Origin: Aureibaculum marinum | Lineage (GTDB): Bacteria > Bacteroidota > Bacteroidia > Flavobacteriales > Flavobacteriaceae | Length of the DNA: 64,000 nt | NCBI RefSeq assembly: GCF_003813905.1 | Contig: NZ_RPFJ01000005.1 | Location: forward strand, 90,655-154,654 | Reading direction: 5' to 3' | Shown here: in pieces, positions 53,767-63,397 of the stretch | Layout: every line of letters starts with the position of its first letter | Position numbering within the stretch: the stretch's first letter is position 1 | The notes under the pieces: generated by a model | Databases searched by the model: none | What the model was told of the DNA's origin: nothing | The model's input: only the letters and a program-made list of their open reading frames with translations | Position numbers and translations under genes: made by a program

Positions 53767-54885
53767 CTATTCTCCTCTTTCTCCTTTTGCGGTATGGTGT
53801 TTCATTTCCCAGGTGGTGAACCTTTGAATGTACTGGTAATCATCATTCATATACTTATGGGTCAACCCCCATCGTAAAATATGGGTCGGATGTATTTCAG
53901 CATCCACCGATCTATTAAGACCAATGGCGTGGGGAGCACCTTTTACGACCGATTTTATTTCAAAGTTGATACCATCGGGAGACCATTGTACCGTATTTTT
54001 TTCCGGTCCATCGGTAGTGATCAGGGAAGCGATTCCTCCCTTATATTTCCAGACACAAATTTCATGTCCACTATTTGAAATTGGGTTGTAGGGCGATTTT
54101 AAATAAGGCCCTTTCGGATGGTCGGCAATGGCGACCCCGTGTCTAATTTGCCGTCCACCAAAGGTTATTGCCTCGCCCATTTGCTCCCCTTTGTAGTACA
54201 AATAGAATTTTCCATTATATGGGATAATACAAGGATCGTGCACCTTATGGCTATCAAAATCGCCTTTTTTTATTACGGCAAACCTGTTATCGGCCTCCCC
54301 TTTCCAAATTCCATTATCCGCCGGACTTAAAATAGGTTCTTCGCTTTTGGTCCAAGGACCGTGGGGCGAATCGGACCAAGCCAAGCCTACCTGGTTTTTA
54401 ACCCTTACAGTATACGGGCATTTTACCGTTTGATAGCTTAGGTAATACATTCCGTTATACTCCATAATCTCGGGCGTAAAAACGGACCTATCATCGTAAG
54501 CTCCGTCTTCTCCACGTTTTACGGCTGGGCCTTCTTCTGTCCATGTGATGCCATCGGGAGAAGTGGCGTACCAAATATCGCACCTGTCCCAAGGGAATAC
54601 CTTGCTCGTTTTGATATCCCCGGCAAAGCCATCGGTAGGACCTATCGATTTTGAATACCAAACAAAGTATTTGCCTTGATACTTGATCATGGCACTCGGG
54701 TCTCTTCGTACCACACCTTCCTCGTATGCCAGATCGCCCTTTAGATCTTCAACCTCATATTCAAAAAACCATTCGTTGCCCAAATCCATGGGCCACTTTA
54801 GTGCCCGCTTACTCGCTGCACTGAGATAGTCTCTATTAGTAATCCCCAAAAAATCTAATTGTTCGTCCGAAATTTCTTTACTCAT
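53767..54885 (-). CDS. GH117 alpha-1,3-L-neoagarooligosaccharide hydrolase
   Basis: GH117 removes 3,6-anhydro-L-galactose from the non-reducing end of neoagaro-oligosaccharides. The 372-residue protein is a five-bladed propeller that starts with the family's dimer-swapping helix-turn-helix ([27 protein letters not shown]). Catalytic residues are in VVRRDPSAM (base), VHDPCII and NSGHEICVW (Asp and Glu). Close to Zobellia AhgA as remembered. No signal peptide is visible, so it may act in the cytoplasm unless exported by another route. It sits between the cycloisomerase and the MFS porter in the core operon. Confidence 0.93.
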   Translation of the reverse strand: MSKEISDEQLDFLGITNRDYLSAASKRALKWPMDLGNEWFFEYEVEDLKGDLAYEEGVVRRDPSAMIKYQGKYFVWYSKSIGPTDGFAGDIKTSKVFPWDRCDIWYATSPDGITWTEEGPAVKRGEDGAYDDRSVFTPEIMEYNGMYYLSYQTVKCPYTVRVKNQVGLAWSDSPHGPWTKSEEPILSPADNGIWKGEADNRFAVIKKGDFDSHKVHDPCIIPYNGKFYLYYKGEQMGEAITFGGRQIRHGVAIADHPKGPYLKSPYNPISNSGHEICVWKYKGGIASLITTDGPEKNTVQWSPDGINFEIKSVVKGAPHAIGLNRSVDAEIHPTHILRWGLTHKYMNDDYQYIQRFTTWEMKHHTAKGERGE

Positions 54886-54895
54886 ATACTCAGGT

Positions 54896-55990
54896 TTATT
54901 TTTGTTCGTAGGGCTGTAGTTTATCCCAATTAAAAATGACTCCCGTTCCTGGGTAGTCTGGTGCCACGGCCCTATGATTTTCTACCACCAAAGGTCGCAT
55001 GGTATATTCGTCAATTGGAAAGCTATGTACTTCTAACCAGCCTGCATTTGGTTGTGATGACACTAAACTTACGTGTAACTCTTGCATGCCGTGCGAACAT
55101 GCGGAAATATTGTATTCCTTGGCCAATTTGGCTGCGGCCAACCATCCCGTAATACCTCCACAATTGGAAGCATCGGGTTGTACGAAAGATAATTTTGATT
55201 GCTCCATGGCATATTCAAATTCATGAATGGTATGCAAGTTTTCGCCCATCGCCAAGGGAAAACCTGTTTTATCCACAATTTCACCATAGCCTTTATAATT
55301 ATCCGGTATAATGGGCTCTTCAAACCAAGTTATATCATATTGCCTAAAACCTTCAATAGCTTTTATGGCCTTATCTACAGTCATAGAATAGTTGGCATCG
55401 ACCATGAATGTAACGTCTGGACCAATATATTCTCTAACCGCTTTTATACGTGCCAGATCTTCCTCGAGGTTTTCTCGACCTATCTTGATTTTTACTGCAT
55501 TAAAACCTTTTTCAAGATACCCTTTCATATTATTCAAGAGTTTTTCTAAGGGAAACATAAGGTCGATTCCCCCACAATATGCCTTGCAGGTATTGTTTGC
55601 TCCGCCAGCTACTTTCCAGAGGGGTTGCCCAAGTTTTTTACATTTTATGTCCCAAAGTGCTATGTCTACGGCCGAAATGGCGAAAGATGCTATTCCGCCC
55701 CTTCCTACATAATGAATATGCCATTCAAGAAAATCATATATACCATCGATATCGGCTCCGTCCTTTCCTATTAAAACATTAGTAAAATCATGCTCTACCA
55801 TGGCTTTAATGGCATAGCCTCCTTTTCCTCCGGTATAGGTATATCCGGTGCCTTCACTACCGTCTTCCAGTGTAACGGTAACAGTTATCAATTCAAAATG
55901 ATAATGGTCTCCATGTTTGGCGTCGGACATGACTTCAGGCAATGGCACCGTGAATAAACGCGTATCGATTTTAGAAATTTTAGTACTCAT
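54896..55990 (-). CDS. 3,6-anhydro-L-galactonate cycloisomerase, enolase superfamily
   Basis: This enzyme converts 3,6-anhydro-L-galactonate to 2-keto-3-deoxy-L-galactonate, the ring-opening step of agar sugar catabolism. The 364-residue protein is a mandelate-racemase-type member: the K-x-K pair in [11 protein letters not shown], metal ligands in [17 protein letters not shown] and LAMGENLH, and the C-terminal [13 protein letters not shown]. The N-terminal lid [17 protein letters not shown] is typical of the cycloisomerase as remembered from Vibrio and Flavobacteriia. It is six bases downstream of the anhydrogalactose dehydrogenase gene and ten upstream of GH117, which fixes the substrate well. 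Confidence 0.88.
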   Translation of the reverse strand: MSTKISKIDTRLFTVPLPEVMSDAKHGDHYHFELITVTVTLEDGSEGTGYTYTGGKGGYAIKAMVEHDFTNVLIGKDGADIDGIYDFLEWHIHYVGRGGIASFAISAVDIALWDIKCKKLGQPLWKVAGGANNTCKAYCGGIDLMFPLEKLLNNMKGYLEKGFNAVKIKIGRENLEEDLARIKAVREYIGPDVTFMVDANYSMTVDKAIKAIEGFRQYDITWFEEPIIPDNYKGYGEIVDKTGFPLAMGENLHTIHEFEYAMEQSKLSFVQPDASNCGGITGWLAAAKLAKEYNISACSHGMQELHVSLVSSQPNAGWLEVHSFPIDEYTMRPLVVENHRAVAPDYPGTGVIFNWDKLQPYEQK

Positions 55991-55996
55991 GGTCGG

Positions 55997-57451
55997 TTAT
56001 GCTTTATGTCTTACGTAAAAAGTTTTCTTCTCCATGTATTGTTCAAATCCATATTTACCATCTTCACCACCTGAACCCGATAGCTTATAGCCATTATGGA
56101 AACCTTGATGCTGTTCGCCATGCCCGCGATTTATATAGATTTCACCATACTCCAATTCATCGTTACATTTCATTATGGTGCTCATATCATTTGTAAATAC
56201 CATGGCCGCCAAACCATATTCACAATCGTTGGCATACCCCATCACCTCTTCAAAAGTCTTAAATTTTAACACCGGTAAAATGGGGCCAAAAGATTCTTCA
56301 TGAACTATGGTCATATCTTGCGATACATTGGTAAGTACGGTAGGTTCAAACCAATATCCTTTCTCGAATTGCTTTCCTTCTGGGCGTTTACCTCCTGTGG
56401 CAACCGTAGCACCTTCTTCAATACTCACTTTTACCAAATGCTCCATATGCTCAAGTTCAGCCTTGTTTACTTTAGGCCCCATATCGGTATCCTCAAGCAT
56501 AGGGTCCCCTACTTTTAAGGCTTTGGTTGCCGCTATAAATTTCTCCATAAAGACCTCATAAATATTCTCATGTACATACATGCGTTCGTTACAGGTACAT
56601 ACTTGTCCGCAGTTATCGAACCTTGAATGTAAAGCGGCTGCTACGGCCTCATCTATATCGGCATCTTCAAACACGATAAAGGGTGCTTTGCCTCCTAGTT
56701 CCAATTGAATGTGCGTTAAATTTTGGGCAGCGTTTCGGGCTATTTGTTGACCAACTGGAGTTGAGCCCGTCATTGTTACCATTTTAGTAATCGGACTTTC
56801 AACCAATGCATTTCCCATAGCCCTACCCGGACCGGTTAAAATATTAATGACCCCCTTCGGAATTCCTACTTTATTAGCCATATTACCTAATTCTAGAGTA
56901 GCTAATGGAGTTTCTGAAGTTGGTTTTATAACCAAGGTGTTACCCGCTACTAATGCTGGACCTAATTTTCTACCTGCTAGTGCAAAAGGAAAATTCCAAG
57001 CTGTAATAGCCACCACTACACCACGAGGTATTTTTTGAATCCATATTTGCTCATTAGGATTATCCGAGGGAATAATATCTCCCTCGATTCTTCGAGCACC
57101 TTCCGCGGCATACTCGATAAAAGAAGCACAAACGGCAACTTCACCTTTTGCCACTTTTAAAAGTTTACCCTGTTCCTTAACCAATAGTTCAGCTAAATAA
57201 TCTGTATTGGCCTTTATTTCTGCAGCTAGCTTATAAAGTAGTTCCCCACGTTGGCGGGTCGGCATTTTTTTCCATTCCTTTTGAGCCTTATTCGCAGCTT
57301 CTAGGGCTTCATGTGCTTCTTTTACCGTACCGTTTTGTACCCTAGCTACAATTTCTTCGGATGTTGGACTAATGACATCAATGGTTTCACCTGACTTAGA
57401 CGTTCTCCATTCACCATTAATAAAAAGTTGATATTCCTTAATTTGTTCCAT
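55997..57451 (-). CDS. 3,6-anhydro-L-galactose dehydrogenase (aldehyde dehydrogenase family)
   Basis: Oxidises 3,6-anhydro-L-galactose to 3,6-anhydro-L-galactonate with NAD(P)+. The 484-residue enzyme shows GSTPVGQQIARNAAQN, the catalytic glutamate in LELGGKAPF and the nucleophile in NCGQVCTCNE. It is located between the sulfatase and the cycloisomerase, the order expected for the anhydrogalactose pathway. A paralogue is in the CoA module at 20346. The first 32 codons, together with the following gene boundary, are repeated at 59146-59367, showing that this junction has been duplicated and recombined. Confidence 0.9.
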   Translation of the reverse strand: MEQIKEYQLFINGEWRTSKSGETIDVISPTSEEIVARVQNGTVKEAHEALEAANKAQKEWKKMPTRQRGELLYKLAAEIKANTDYLAELLVKEQGKLLKVAKGEVAVCASFIEYAAEGARRIEGDIIPSDNPNEQIWIQKIPRGVVVAITAWNFPFALAGRKLGPALVAGNTLVIKPTSETPLATLELGNMANKVGIPKGVINILTGPGRAMGNALVESPITKMVTMTGSTPVGQQIARNAAQNLTHIQLELGGKAPFIVFEDADIDEAVAAALHSRFDNCGQVCTCNERMYVHENIYEVFMEKFIAATKALKVGDPMLEDTDMGPKVNKAELEHMEHLVKVSIEEGATVATGGKRPEGKQFEKGYWFEPTVLTNVSQDMTIVHEESFGPILPVLKFKTFEEVMGYANDCEYGLAAMVFTNDMSTIMKCNDELEYGEIYINRGHGEQHQGFHNGYKLSGSGGEDGKYGFEQYMEKKTFYVRHKA

Positions 57452-57461
57452 ATTCTAAAGA

Positions 57462-58895
57462 TTAATTTTGTACCTTTTTCTTTCTATAATTATCCATTCT
57501 CATTACCGCTTTCCCTTCAAACTCCCGTCTTAATTGCCAAAGTGGCCTTTCTAAAGTCAATTCCCAATCAAATAGCTGTTTAAATAGTTCTTTTACTTTT
57601 TCTGGATATTGTACCGCCAGATTATTTATCTCAGAAATATCTTCTTGCAAATTGTAGAGCTCTGCGGGACGATCTGGAAAACGGATCAACTTCCAATCCA
57701 TATTTCTAATGGCCGCCCTGTTTTCTTTCTTCCAAAAAAGCACTTTATGCGGACGGGTCTTATTTTCCCCTTTTACGTACGGGAGTAGGTTTACACCGTC
57801 CAATCCTTGTATTTCATTCACATCGCCACCTGCTGCCGTTAAAAAAGTGGGAAAAAGATCTAAGGAGCTAATGGGGTAGTTATATGTTCCTTTGGTTTTA
57901 ATTTGCTTGGGCCAAGACATTAAAAAAGGAACTCTTATTCCCCCTTCTAAATGATTTGCCTTGGTACCGCTTAACGGACTATTGTCCGAATCGTTGGCAT
58001 CGGATGGTCCTCCGTTATCATTGGTAAAGACAACCAATGTGTTTTCTGAAAGTCCCAATTTGTCCAACTCATCCAATACGGCCCCTATAGCACGATCCAT
58101 GGCCAATGTCATGGCTGCCAATGTTTTTCTTTTACCTTTTAGTTTTGGGAATTGCCTTAAATCTTTCTCTAAAGCTTCCGTTGGCGCATGTACTGCGTTA
58201 AAGGAGAGATAAATAAAAAATGGATTTTCTTTATTACGGTTCATGAAAGAAATTGCTTCCGTGGCCAGCTCATCGGTAAGATATCCTTCATGTTCCAAGA
58301 AATTTCCAAAACCTCGTTCAAGCCTATCTTCATTTTTGACCGTAGGATTGTTCTCGTCATATGGGAAATAGCTACGTGACCCCCCTCTAAAACCATAGAA
58401 TTCTTCAAACCCTCTTTTTGTAGGGTGAAAACGATCGGCATTCCCTTGATGCCATTTTCCAAAAAGAGCCGTCTTATAACCAAGTTTTTTTAAATAATCC
58501 GCAATAGTCTTCTGATCTAGAGGCAAACCCATATCGTCACCTGTAATACCAGACTTGCTCATATACCCTGGGACGTTATTCTCTTCATAACCGAATCTCT
58601 GTTGGTATTTGCCTGTTAAGATACCGGCTCTTGATGGCCCGCAAACAGCTGCACTAACATACGCCTGTGAAAATTGGATGCTTTTTTTGGAAAGCTTGTC
58701 CAACTCTGGTGTTTTAAACTCCTTACTGCCTTGAAAACCAAAATCCGCATAACCTGCATCATCCGACAAAATGAAGACAATATTCGGTTGGGTTTGTGCA
58801 GTAATATTTTGACCCCACAACGTCAAAAACAAAAAAGTAAGCCCAATTAAGAAGTTCTCTTTCTTGATAATTGAATTTAAAAACGTTGTCTTCAT
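57462..58895 (-). CDS. secreted S1-family sulfatase
   Basis: A formylglycine sulfatase with a signal peptide ([19 protein letters not shown]). The active-site cysteine to be oxidised is in [12 protein letters not shown] (C-x-P-S-R, about residue 85 from the ATG at 58895). Metal-binding residues are in [13 protein letters not shown] and [12 protein letters not shown]. The length, about 477 residues, is normal. Two in-frame starts exist because a 30-bp tandem repeat duplicates the start region; the second ATG (58895) directly before the signal peptide is preferred. It would desulfate agar or porphyran oligosaccharides, for example L-galactose-6-sulfate. It is first in the core operon. The sulfatase subfamily cannot be fixed by eye. 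Confidence 0.88.
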   Translation of the reverse strand: MKTTFLNSIIKKENFLIGLTFLFLTLWGQNITAQTQPNIVFILSDDAGYADFGFQGSKEFKTPELDKLSKKSIQFSQAYVSAAVCGPSRAGILTGKYQQRFGYEENNVPGYMSKSGITGDDMGLPLDQKTIADYLKKLGYKTALFGKWHQGNADRFHPTKRGFEEFYGFRGGSRSYFPYDENNPTVKNEDRLERGFGNFLEHEGYLTDELATEAISFMNRNKENPFFIYLSFNAVHAPTEALEKDLRQFPKLKGKRKTLAAMTLAMDRAIGAVLDELDKLGLSENTLVVFTNDNGGPSDANDSDNSPLSGTKANHLEGGIRVPFLMSWPKQIKTKGTYNYPISSLDLFPTFLTAAGGDVNEIQGLDGVNLLPYVKGENKTRPHKVLFWKKENRAAIRNMDWKLIRFPDRPAELYNLQEDISEINNLAVQYPEKVKELFKQLFDWELTLERPLWQLRREFEGKAVMRMDNYRKKKVQN

Positions 58896-58947
58896 TTTAT
58901 CTATACTCTTTTTTTCTGTCTTCATTTTATCTATACTCTTTTTTTCT
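58888..58947. repeat. two tandem copies of a 30-bp unit at the sulfatase start
   Basis: Bases 58888-58917 and 58918-58947 are identical. Each copy contains CAT, the complement of a start codon, so the sulfatase has two MKT starts ten codons apart. It probably arose by slippage or as part of the recombination that made the scar at 59052-59367. Confidence 0.9.
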
Positions 58948-59051
58948 ATTTGATTTTACGGAAAGTAGAGGTTCACAACCCCAACTGACAAAGAGTTGGC
59001 GTTCCCTTAATACTTTCTCTTGTATTGTTATATGGTATGGCGGATGGTCGT

Positions 59052-59367
59052 TTATCTACCCATCCATCCCCCGTCTACAAGAACTATGGAGCCGTTCATG
59101 TACGATGACGCATCTGAGGCCAAAAACACGATCGGACCTGCAAAATCTTCGGGTGTTGGACTAATGACATCAATGGTTTCTCCTGACTTAGACGTTCTCC
59201 ATTCACCATTAATAAAAAGTTGATATTCCTTAATTTGTTCCATATTCTAAAGATTAATTTTGTACCTTTTTCTTTCTATAATTATCCATTCTCACTACCG
59301 CTTTCCCTTCAAACTCCTGTCTTAATTGCCAAAGTGGCCTTTCTAAAGTCAGTTTCCAAGCAAATAG
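59052..59367 (-). pseudogene. recombination scar: SDR 3' end joined to duplicated ALDH/sulfatase junction
   Basis: Bases 59146-59367 repeat 57354-57575 with about seven mismatches. That stretch covers the first 32 codons of the anhydrogalactose dehydrogenase, the 10-base gap and the last codons of the sulfatase. At the ALDH segment VISPT the sequence switches in frame to [20 protein letters not shown] and ends [12 protein letters not shown] with a stop at 59052. This is the C-terminus of a KduD-like short-chain dehydrogenase. The 63-codon chimera (59052-59243) is open but encodes no complete domain. The event implies that an ALDH-SDR locus once lay here and was deleted. Confidence 0.8.
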
Positions 59368-59381
59368 TAGTTAATTATCAA

Positions 59382-60176
59382 TTATATCTCATTTTCTCCT
59401 TTTACATAACCGAAGTTTGCTAAGATACCTCCGTCAACATAAAGCACTTGACCATTTACAAAATCTGCTGCTTTAGAAGCTAAGAATAGAGATGCATTTC
59501 CTACATCTTCAGGCTCACCCCAACGATTGGCCGGAGTACGAGTCATTACCAAATCATTGAACGGATGACCACCAACACGGATTGGAGCCGTTTGTGAGGT
59601 AGCAATATATCCAGGACCTATACCATTTATTTGGAGTCCATATTTAGCCCATTCACAACACATATTCGCAGTTAATAATTTTAAACCTCCTTTTGCTGAA
59701 GCATATGCTGAAACATTTTGACGACCATAAACGCTCATCATAGAGCACATATTGATTATTTTACCTTCTCTTTGCTCAATCATTTTTGGAGCAACACGTT
59801 TGGCAACTATTAAAGGAGCTACTAAATCTACACTGATAACTTGTTCAAAATCGGATATAGGCATATCTAAAATTGGTACCCTTTTTATTATTCCTGCGTT
59901 ATTGACAAGAATATTAATAGCTCCAACCTCTTCTTCTATTTTACTAATCCCTCTATCAACATCTTCTTCACTACAAACATTAAAATTAATGGTAAAAACA
60001 TCTATGCCTTCTTTGGCATATTCAGCTTTACAGGATGCTAACTTTTCATCATCAATATCGTTAACACATAATTTTGCACCTGCCTTTGCTAATGCCTTAC
60101 CACATGCCATACCAATTCCATGCGTTCCTCCAGTTACTAGAGCTACCTTACCCGATAAATTAAATAATTCATTCAT
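59382..60176 (-). CDS. short-chain dehydrogenase, KduD/gluconate 5-dehydrogenase-like (probable 2,5-diketo-3-deoxygalactonate 5-reductase)
   Basis: A 264-residue classical SDR. NAD motif VTGGTHGIGMACGK, NNAG segment (NILVNNAGIIK), catalytic serine in MCSMMSVYGR, and Y-x-x-x-K in SAYASAKGG. The C-terminal region RTPANRWGEPEDVGNASLF is of the KduD/gluconate 5-dehydrogenase group. In L-anhydrogalactose catabolism, 2-keto-3-deoxy-L-galactonate is oxidised at C5 and re-reduced to 2-keto-3-deoxy-D-gluconate; this SDR fits the reductase, paired with the alcohol dehydrogenase upstream (30-base gap). Assignment of the exact step is inferred from the operon. Confidence 0.75.
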   Translation of the reverse strand: MNELFNLSGKVALVTGGTHGIGMACGKALAKAGAKLCVNDIDDEKLASCKAEYAKEGIDVFTINFNVCSEEDVDRGISKIEEEVGAINILVNNAGIIKRVPILDMPISDFEQVISVDLVAPLIVAKRVAPKMIEQREGKIINMCSMMSVYGRQNVSAYASAKGGLKLLTANMCCEWAKYGLQINGIGPGYIATSQTAPIRVGGHPFNDLVMTRTPANRWGEPEDVGNASLFLASKAADFVNGQVLYVDGGILANFGYVKGENEI

Positions 60177-60206
60177 TTTATTATATTTTTTTATTTCACT
60201 TTTTGA

Positions 60207-61223
60207 CTACAAACTACAATCCATTAGAACTTTCATACCATCTGGGTTTTTATCAATATTTTCAAATACTGTTTGAATATTACTCAATGGTTGTACATCA
60301 GTTATCATATCTTTAAATGGCAACTTATTGGCTGCTACTAATTCTATTGCTTTTTCATAATCTTGTTTTTCGTATACTCTAGCTCCGATAAGACTTAACT
60401 CTTTCCAGAAAAATTTAAACAAGTCTACAGGCTTTTTCTCTCCATGAATAGCTACCATAACAATTCTCCCTCTAATTCCAGCCACTTCACACATTATATC
60501 TAGTGCTGGCTGTACCCCAGCAACTTCAAACACAACATCTGCTCTTTTGTTTTCAGTTTTACTTTTTACATAATCCACCAAATCTACTTCCATAGGGTTA
60601 ACAGCATCAAAACCTAATTCTTTAGCCTTTTGAATTCGCTTGGGATTAACTTCAGAAATAATAACTTGGGCTCCGACCTCTTTAGCAACCATAGCTACCA
60701 ACATTCCAATAGGTCCACCTCCTAATACAACAGCCGTTTCTCCTTTTACAAGTCCACTTCTACGCACATCATGTGCAGCTACAGACAAAGGCTCTATTAA
60801 CGCAGCCAACTTCAAATCGGTTTCTGGTTTAAGTTTATGTAATACAAAAGAAGGTACATTCCAGTATTGTTGCATTGCTCCCTCACTATCAATTCCTATA
60901 AATTTTAAATCTTCACAGATATGGTTATACCCTTTATCAGATGATTTTACCAAGCGATCATCTAAAGGACGTACGACCACTTTTTCACCAACCGAGAAAT
61001 CGGCAACACCTGGCCCAACAGCATCTATTACCCCTGACATTTCGTGACCTATTGTTTCTGGTATTGAAACACGTTTATCCATCATTCCATGGTAAATATG
61101 AACATCTGTCCCACATACTCCAACATATGCTACTTTTATACGCACTTCTCCTTTAGATGGTTCTGTAATTTCTTTTTCATGTACTTTAAAGGTTTTATTA
61201 CCTTGGTATTTTGTTGCTATCAT
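60207..61223 (-). CDS. zinc alcohol dehydrogenase, probable 2-keto-3-deoxy-L-galactonate 5-dehydrogenase
   Basis: A 338-residue medium-chain dehydrogenase of the sorbitol/L-galactonate dehydrogenase group (LgoD/YjjN-like). Catalytic zinc ligands are in GVCGTDVHIYHG and IGHEMSG; the NAD motif is VVLGGGPIGMLVAMVAKE. The structural-zinc cysteines are absent, unlike the P450-linked alcohol dehydrogenase. E. coli LgoD oxidises L-galactonate at C5, so a keto-deoxy-L-galactonate 5-dehydrogenase is a close fit for the anhydrogalactose route. It is first in a two-gene operon with the SDR. Two heptamer-repeat operators lie about 300-350 bases upstream. Confidence 0.78.
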   Translation of the reverse strand: MIATKYQGNKTFKVHEKEITEPSKGEVRIKVAYVGVCGTDVHIYHGMMDKRVSIPETIGHEMSGVIDAVGPGVADFSVGEKVVVRPLDDRLVKSSDKGYNHICEDLKFIGIDSEGAMQQYWNVPSFVLHKLKPETDLKLAALIEPLSVAAHDVRRSGLVKGETAVVLGGGPIGMLVAMVAKEVGAQVIISEVNPKRIQKAKELGFDAVNPMEVDLVDYVKSKTENKRADVVFEVAGVQPALDIMCEVAGIRGRIVMVAIHGEKKPVDLFKFFWKELSLIGARVYEKQDYEKAIELVAANKLPFKDMITDVQPLSNIQTVFENIDKNPDGMKVLMDCSL

Positions 61224-61522
61224 TTTATTATAATTTTATTCAACTGGTTTATGTTGTAAGCTTTTTAGTTCAAAGTCAATATTCTTTTCAATTAACAAAA
61301 GTGTAACCAACTTTATAATGAGTAAAGAGTATAAAAACTATAAGAACTGAACTTTTAAATATTTGAATTATATTAAAGAGTAGCTTTGAATTGAAAATAG
61401 CACCTAAAAATTAGCTAATGTTTTTATTATAATTCACAGCTAATTGCCAAGCTTTAAGTGTCTCAATTTAAAATTACTTCCGCTAAGTTAAATGAATTGG
61501 ATAGGTAAGTGGTTAAAACAAA

Positions 61523-61540
61523 CTAGACATAAACTAAACA
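61523..61540 (+). promoter_or_regulatory. heptamer direct-repeat operator, copy 3
   Basis: CTAGACA-TAAA-CTAAACA. Only ten bases separate it from an inverted copy (61550-61568), making a large imperfect inverted repeat between the regulator gene and the dehydrogenase operon. Confidence 0.6.
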
Positions 61541-61549
61541 AAAAAAAAT

Positions 61550-61568
61550 TGTCTAGATTTATGTCTAG
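61550..61568 (-). promoter_or_regulatory. heptamer direct-repeat operator, copy 4 (inverted)
   Basis: On the complement CTAGACA-TAAAT-CTAGACA, with both heptamers perfect and one extra spacer base compared with the other copies. It forms the second arm of the inverted pair with copy 3. Confidence 0.5.
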
Positions 61569-61581
61569 TATATGGTAATTT

Positions 61582-63228
61582 TTATATAGAATTTATATAG
61601 TCTTCAAGATTTGTGCTTCTAGAAAGACCCATTTTTTTTCTCAATCTATAACGAGTAGTGTGTACAGACTCAACTGATATACCTAAAAGGCGAGCCATAT
61701 CTTTACTAGAAAAATTTAATTTTATTAATGCACATATTTTTTGATCTCCTTGACTTAACTTGGGGTGCTTTGAGGATATCTGTTCATAAAACTCTTTATT
61801 AACTTCAATAAATCTTAATTTAAATTCTTCCCAATTGTTATTATTACTAACCGAAATAGTTCTTAAAAGTCTATTTACTTCTTGAGTTTTTATACTACCA
61901 TCTGTACCCTTAACTTTAGCCTTTAGGGTTTTCAAAAATTCATCTTTTTCTATCAATTGCAAAGCTGATGATGCTAATTCTTTATTTTTTAATTCTAATA
62001 ATTCCTGAGCTTTCTTTATTTCTAGCTCTTTATTTTTTCTAATTAATAATTTCTCTGTTTTATGTTTTGATTTAAGATAATTAAAATAAACAACACCAAT
62101 TATTACTAAAAACACAATTACAGCTATCAGAATAATACGCTGTAAATTTGTTATTTCTTCCTCTTGTTCTAACTGTTTTATATGCTGCAATTGAATTAAA
62201 TCTTCTTGCTTTTTTTTCTCTATTCGAAATTTATCTTTTATTTCCAATAAGGATTGATTCCTTTTACTTCTACTATCAAAAATCTCTACATCCAGATTCT
62301 TTGCTTTTTGTTGATTTTCAAAAGCTTTTTTATAATCTTCTTTTCTAACATATAACTCAGTCAATTTTTCATAAATTAACGGAGTAAAATCTATATGACT
62401 ATTATAATTCTCTGAATTTTGTAAAGCTTTATTATAATGAACTTCACTTTTTTTAAGATCTCCTAAATCTAGATAAATATCTCCCCAATACTTATAGACT
62501 AATACCAAATAAGAAGGATCATTTTTATTAAACCAAGGAATTAAAGTTTTTATAAGTTCTATAGCTTCATGCTTATTACCTTGAAGAGATGTCACAACAG
62601 CTTTTTCAAAATTAAGATATGCCTTATCAATAGGATTTCTACTTTCTGAATAATACAAAAAACAACTATCAATATATTGATGAGCTAATTCAATCTCTTC
62701 GGCTTCTCGATAATTAGAACTTAGTAAATAATAGTCTACTACTAAATCTCCCTTTTCTAGAACTCCTTTAGCAACTAAATCTTTATCAATTGATAAAGAT
62801 TTATTCAAATATTCAAAAGACTGCTCTTTTCTTCCTGAATAACCATAAAACCTTCCTAATCTTTTATATATAACCGATTTTAACATTTCGTTGTCAATCT
62901 CATCAACTAACAACAATGCCTTCCAAAACGCATCATATGAATCCATATATTCAGCATTGGTACCAGAAATATTCGCTATTCTAAGTAAAATATCAATAGC
63001 CTTAATTGTATCTTTTGGCAACACCTGCTCAAACCTTTGCTGTAATATTACTTTTGCACTATCAGGATATTTATACCTTAATTTTTCTGCTTTTTCTGCA
63101 ACACTATCAATTTTTTCAATATATTTTTCTCTTATAATTTGAGACCATGTTAGCTGAAAAGTAAAAATTAGAATGAGTAAAATTATTTTATTCACTTGCT
63201 TTAAAGGCATATATCTAGTTAATTTCAT
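61582..63228 (-). CDS. membrane-anchored TPR regulator with LuxR-type HTH
   Basis: A 548-residue regulator of a type common in Flavobacteriia. It has an N-terminal signal (IILLILIFTFQLTWSQ), about six TPR-like helical repeats up to residue 345, one membrane segment (IILIAVIVFLVIIGVVYF, about 365-385), a coiled coil rich in K/E/L, and a C-terminal LuxR helix-turn-helix (ICALIKLNFSSKDMARLLGISVESVHTTRYRLRK, near the end). The TPR part would be periplasmic and sense a sugar or partner protein; the HTH acts in the cytoplasm, as in SusR-like regulators. It lies between galT (divergent) and the dehydrogenase operon, and copies of the heptamer repeat flank it on both sides, so it is the best candidate to bind them. 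Confidence 0.85.
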   Translation of the reverse strand: MKLTRYMPLKQVNKIILLILIFTFQLTWSQIIREKYIEKIDSVAEKAEKLRYKYPDSAKVILQQRFEQVLPKDTIKAIDILLRIANISGTNAEYMDSYDAFWKALLLVDEIDNEMLKSVIYKRLGRFYGYSGRKEQSFEYLNKSLSIDKDLVAKGVLEKGDLVVDYYLLSSNYREAEEIELAHQYIDSCFLYYSESRNPIDKAYLNFEKAVVTSLQGNKHEAIELIKTLIPWFNKNDPSYLVLVYKYWGDIYLDLGDLKKSEVHYNKALQNSENYNSHIDFTPLIYEKLTELYVRKEDYKKAFENQQKAKNLDVEIFDSRSKRNQSLLEIKDKFRIEKKKQEDLIQLQHIKQLEQEEEITNLQRIILIAVIVFLVIIGVVYFNYLKSKHKTEKLLIRKNKELEIKKAQELLELKNKELASSALQLIEKDEFLKTLKAKVKGTDGSIKTQEVNRLLRTISVSNNNNWEEFKLRFIEVNKEFYEQISSKHPKLSQGDQKICALIKLNFSSKDMARLLGISVESVHTTRYRLRKKMGLSRSTNLEDYINSI

Positions 63229-63379
63229 GTAATAAAATGTTTATAGAAATAGAATTAATCTTAATTACTTTTTATCACAAATATATTTTTTTGATTAATT
63301 AAAAAAAGAATCATTTTTTTCTAGTTTTTAAATGACACTCAAATTTTACGTCTTTTTTTTACATAGTTTATAAATTTAA

Positions 63380-63397
63380 CTAGACATAAACTAGACA
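63380..63397 (+). promoter_or_regulatory. heptamer direct-repeat operator, copy 5
   Basis: CTAGACA-TAAA-CTAGACA, a perfect direct repeat and the best copy in the window. It is about 150 bases upstream of the TPR-LuxR gene start, where it could mediate autoregulation. Confidence 0.65.

Larger units (their letters stand above)
61224..61581 (-). other. intergenic region between regulator and dehydrogenase operon
   Basis: 358 AT-rich bases with no gene that I can recognise. Operator copies 3 and 4 are at its far end (61523-61568), close to the regulator stop codon. The region between 61230 and 61500 must hold the promoter of the dehydrogenase operon, but no exact TAnnTTTG box with TTG was found. 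Confidence 0.5.

Noticed and set aside
55199..55712. Two overlapping + strand frames opposite the cycloisomerase
   Set aside because: Shadows of the enolase-superfamily gene, whose metal and lysine motifs are intact.
59052..59243. 63-codon open frame considered as a small gene
   Set aside because: It is a fusion of an ALDH N-terminus and an SDR C-terminus without a complete domain; listed as a scar instead.
61240..61480. Possible relic reading ETLKAWQLAVNYNKNI on the complement
   Set aside because: Only about 16 residues look protein-like, with stops on both sides and no family recognised.
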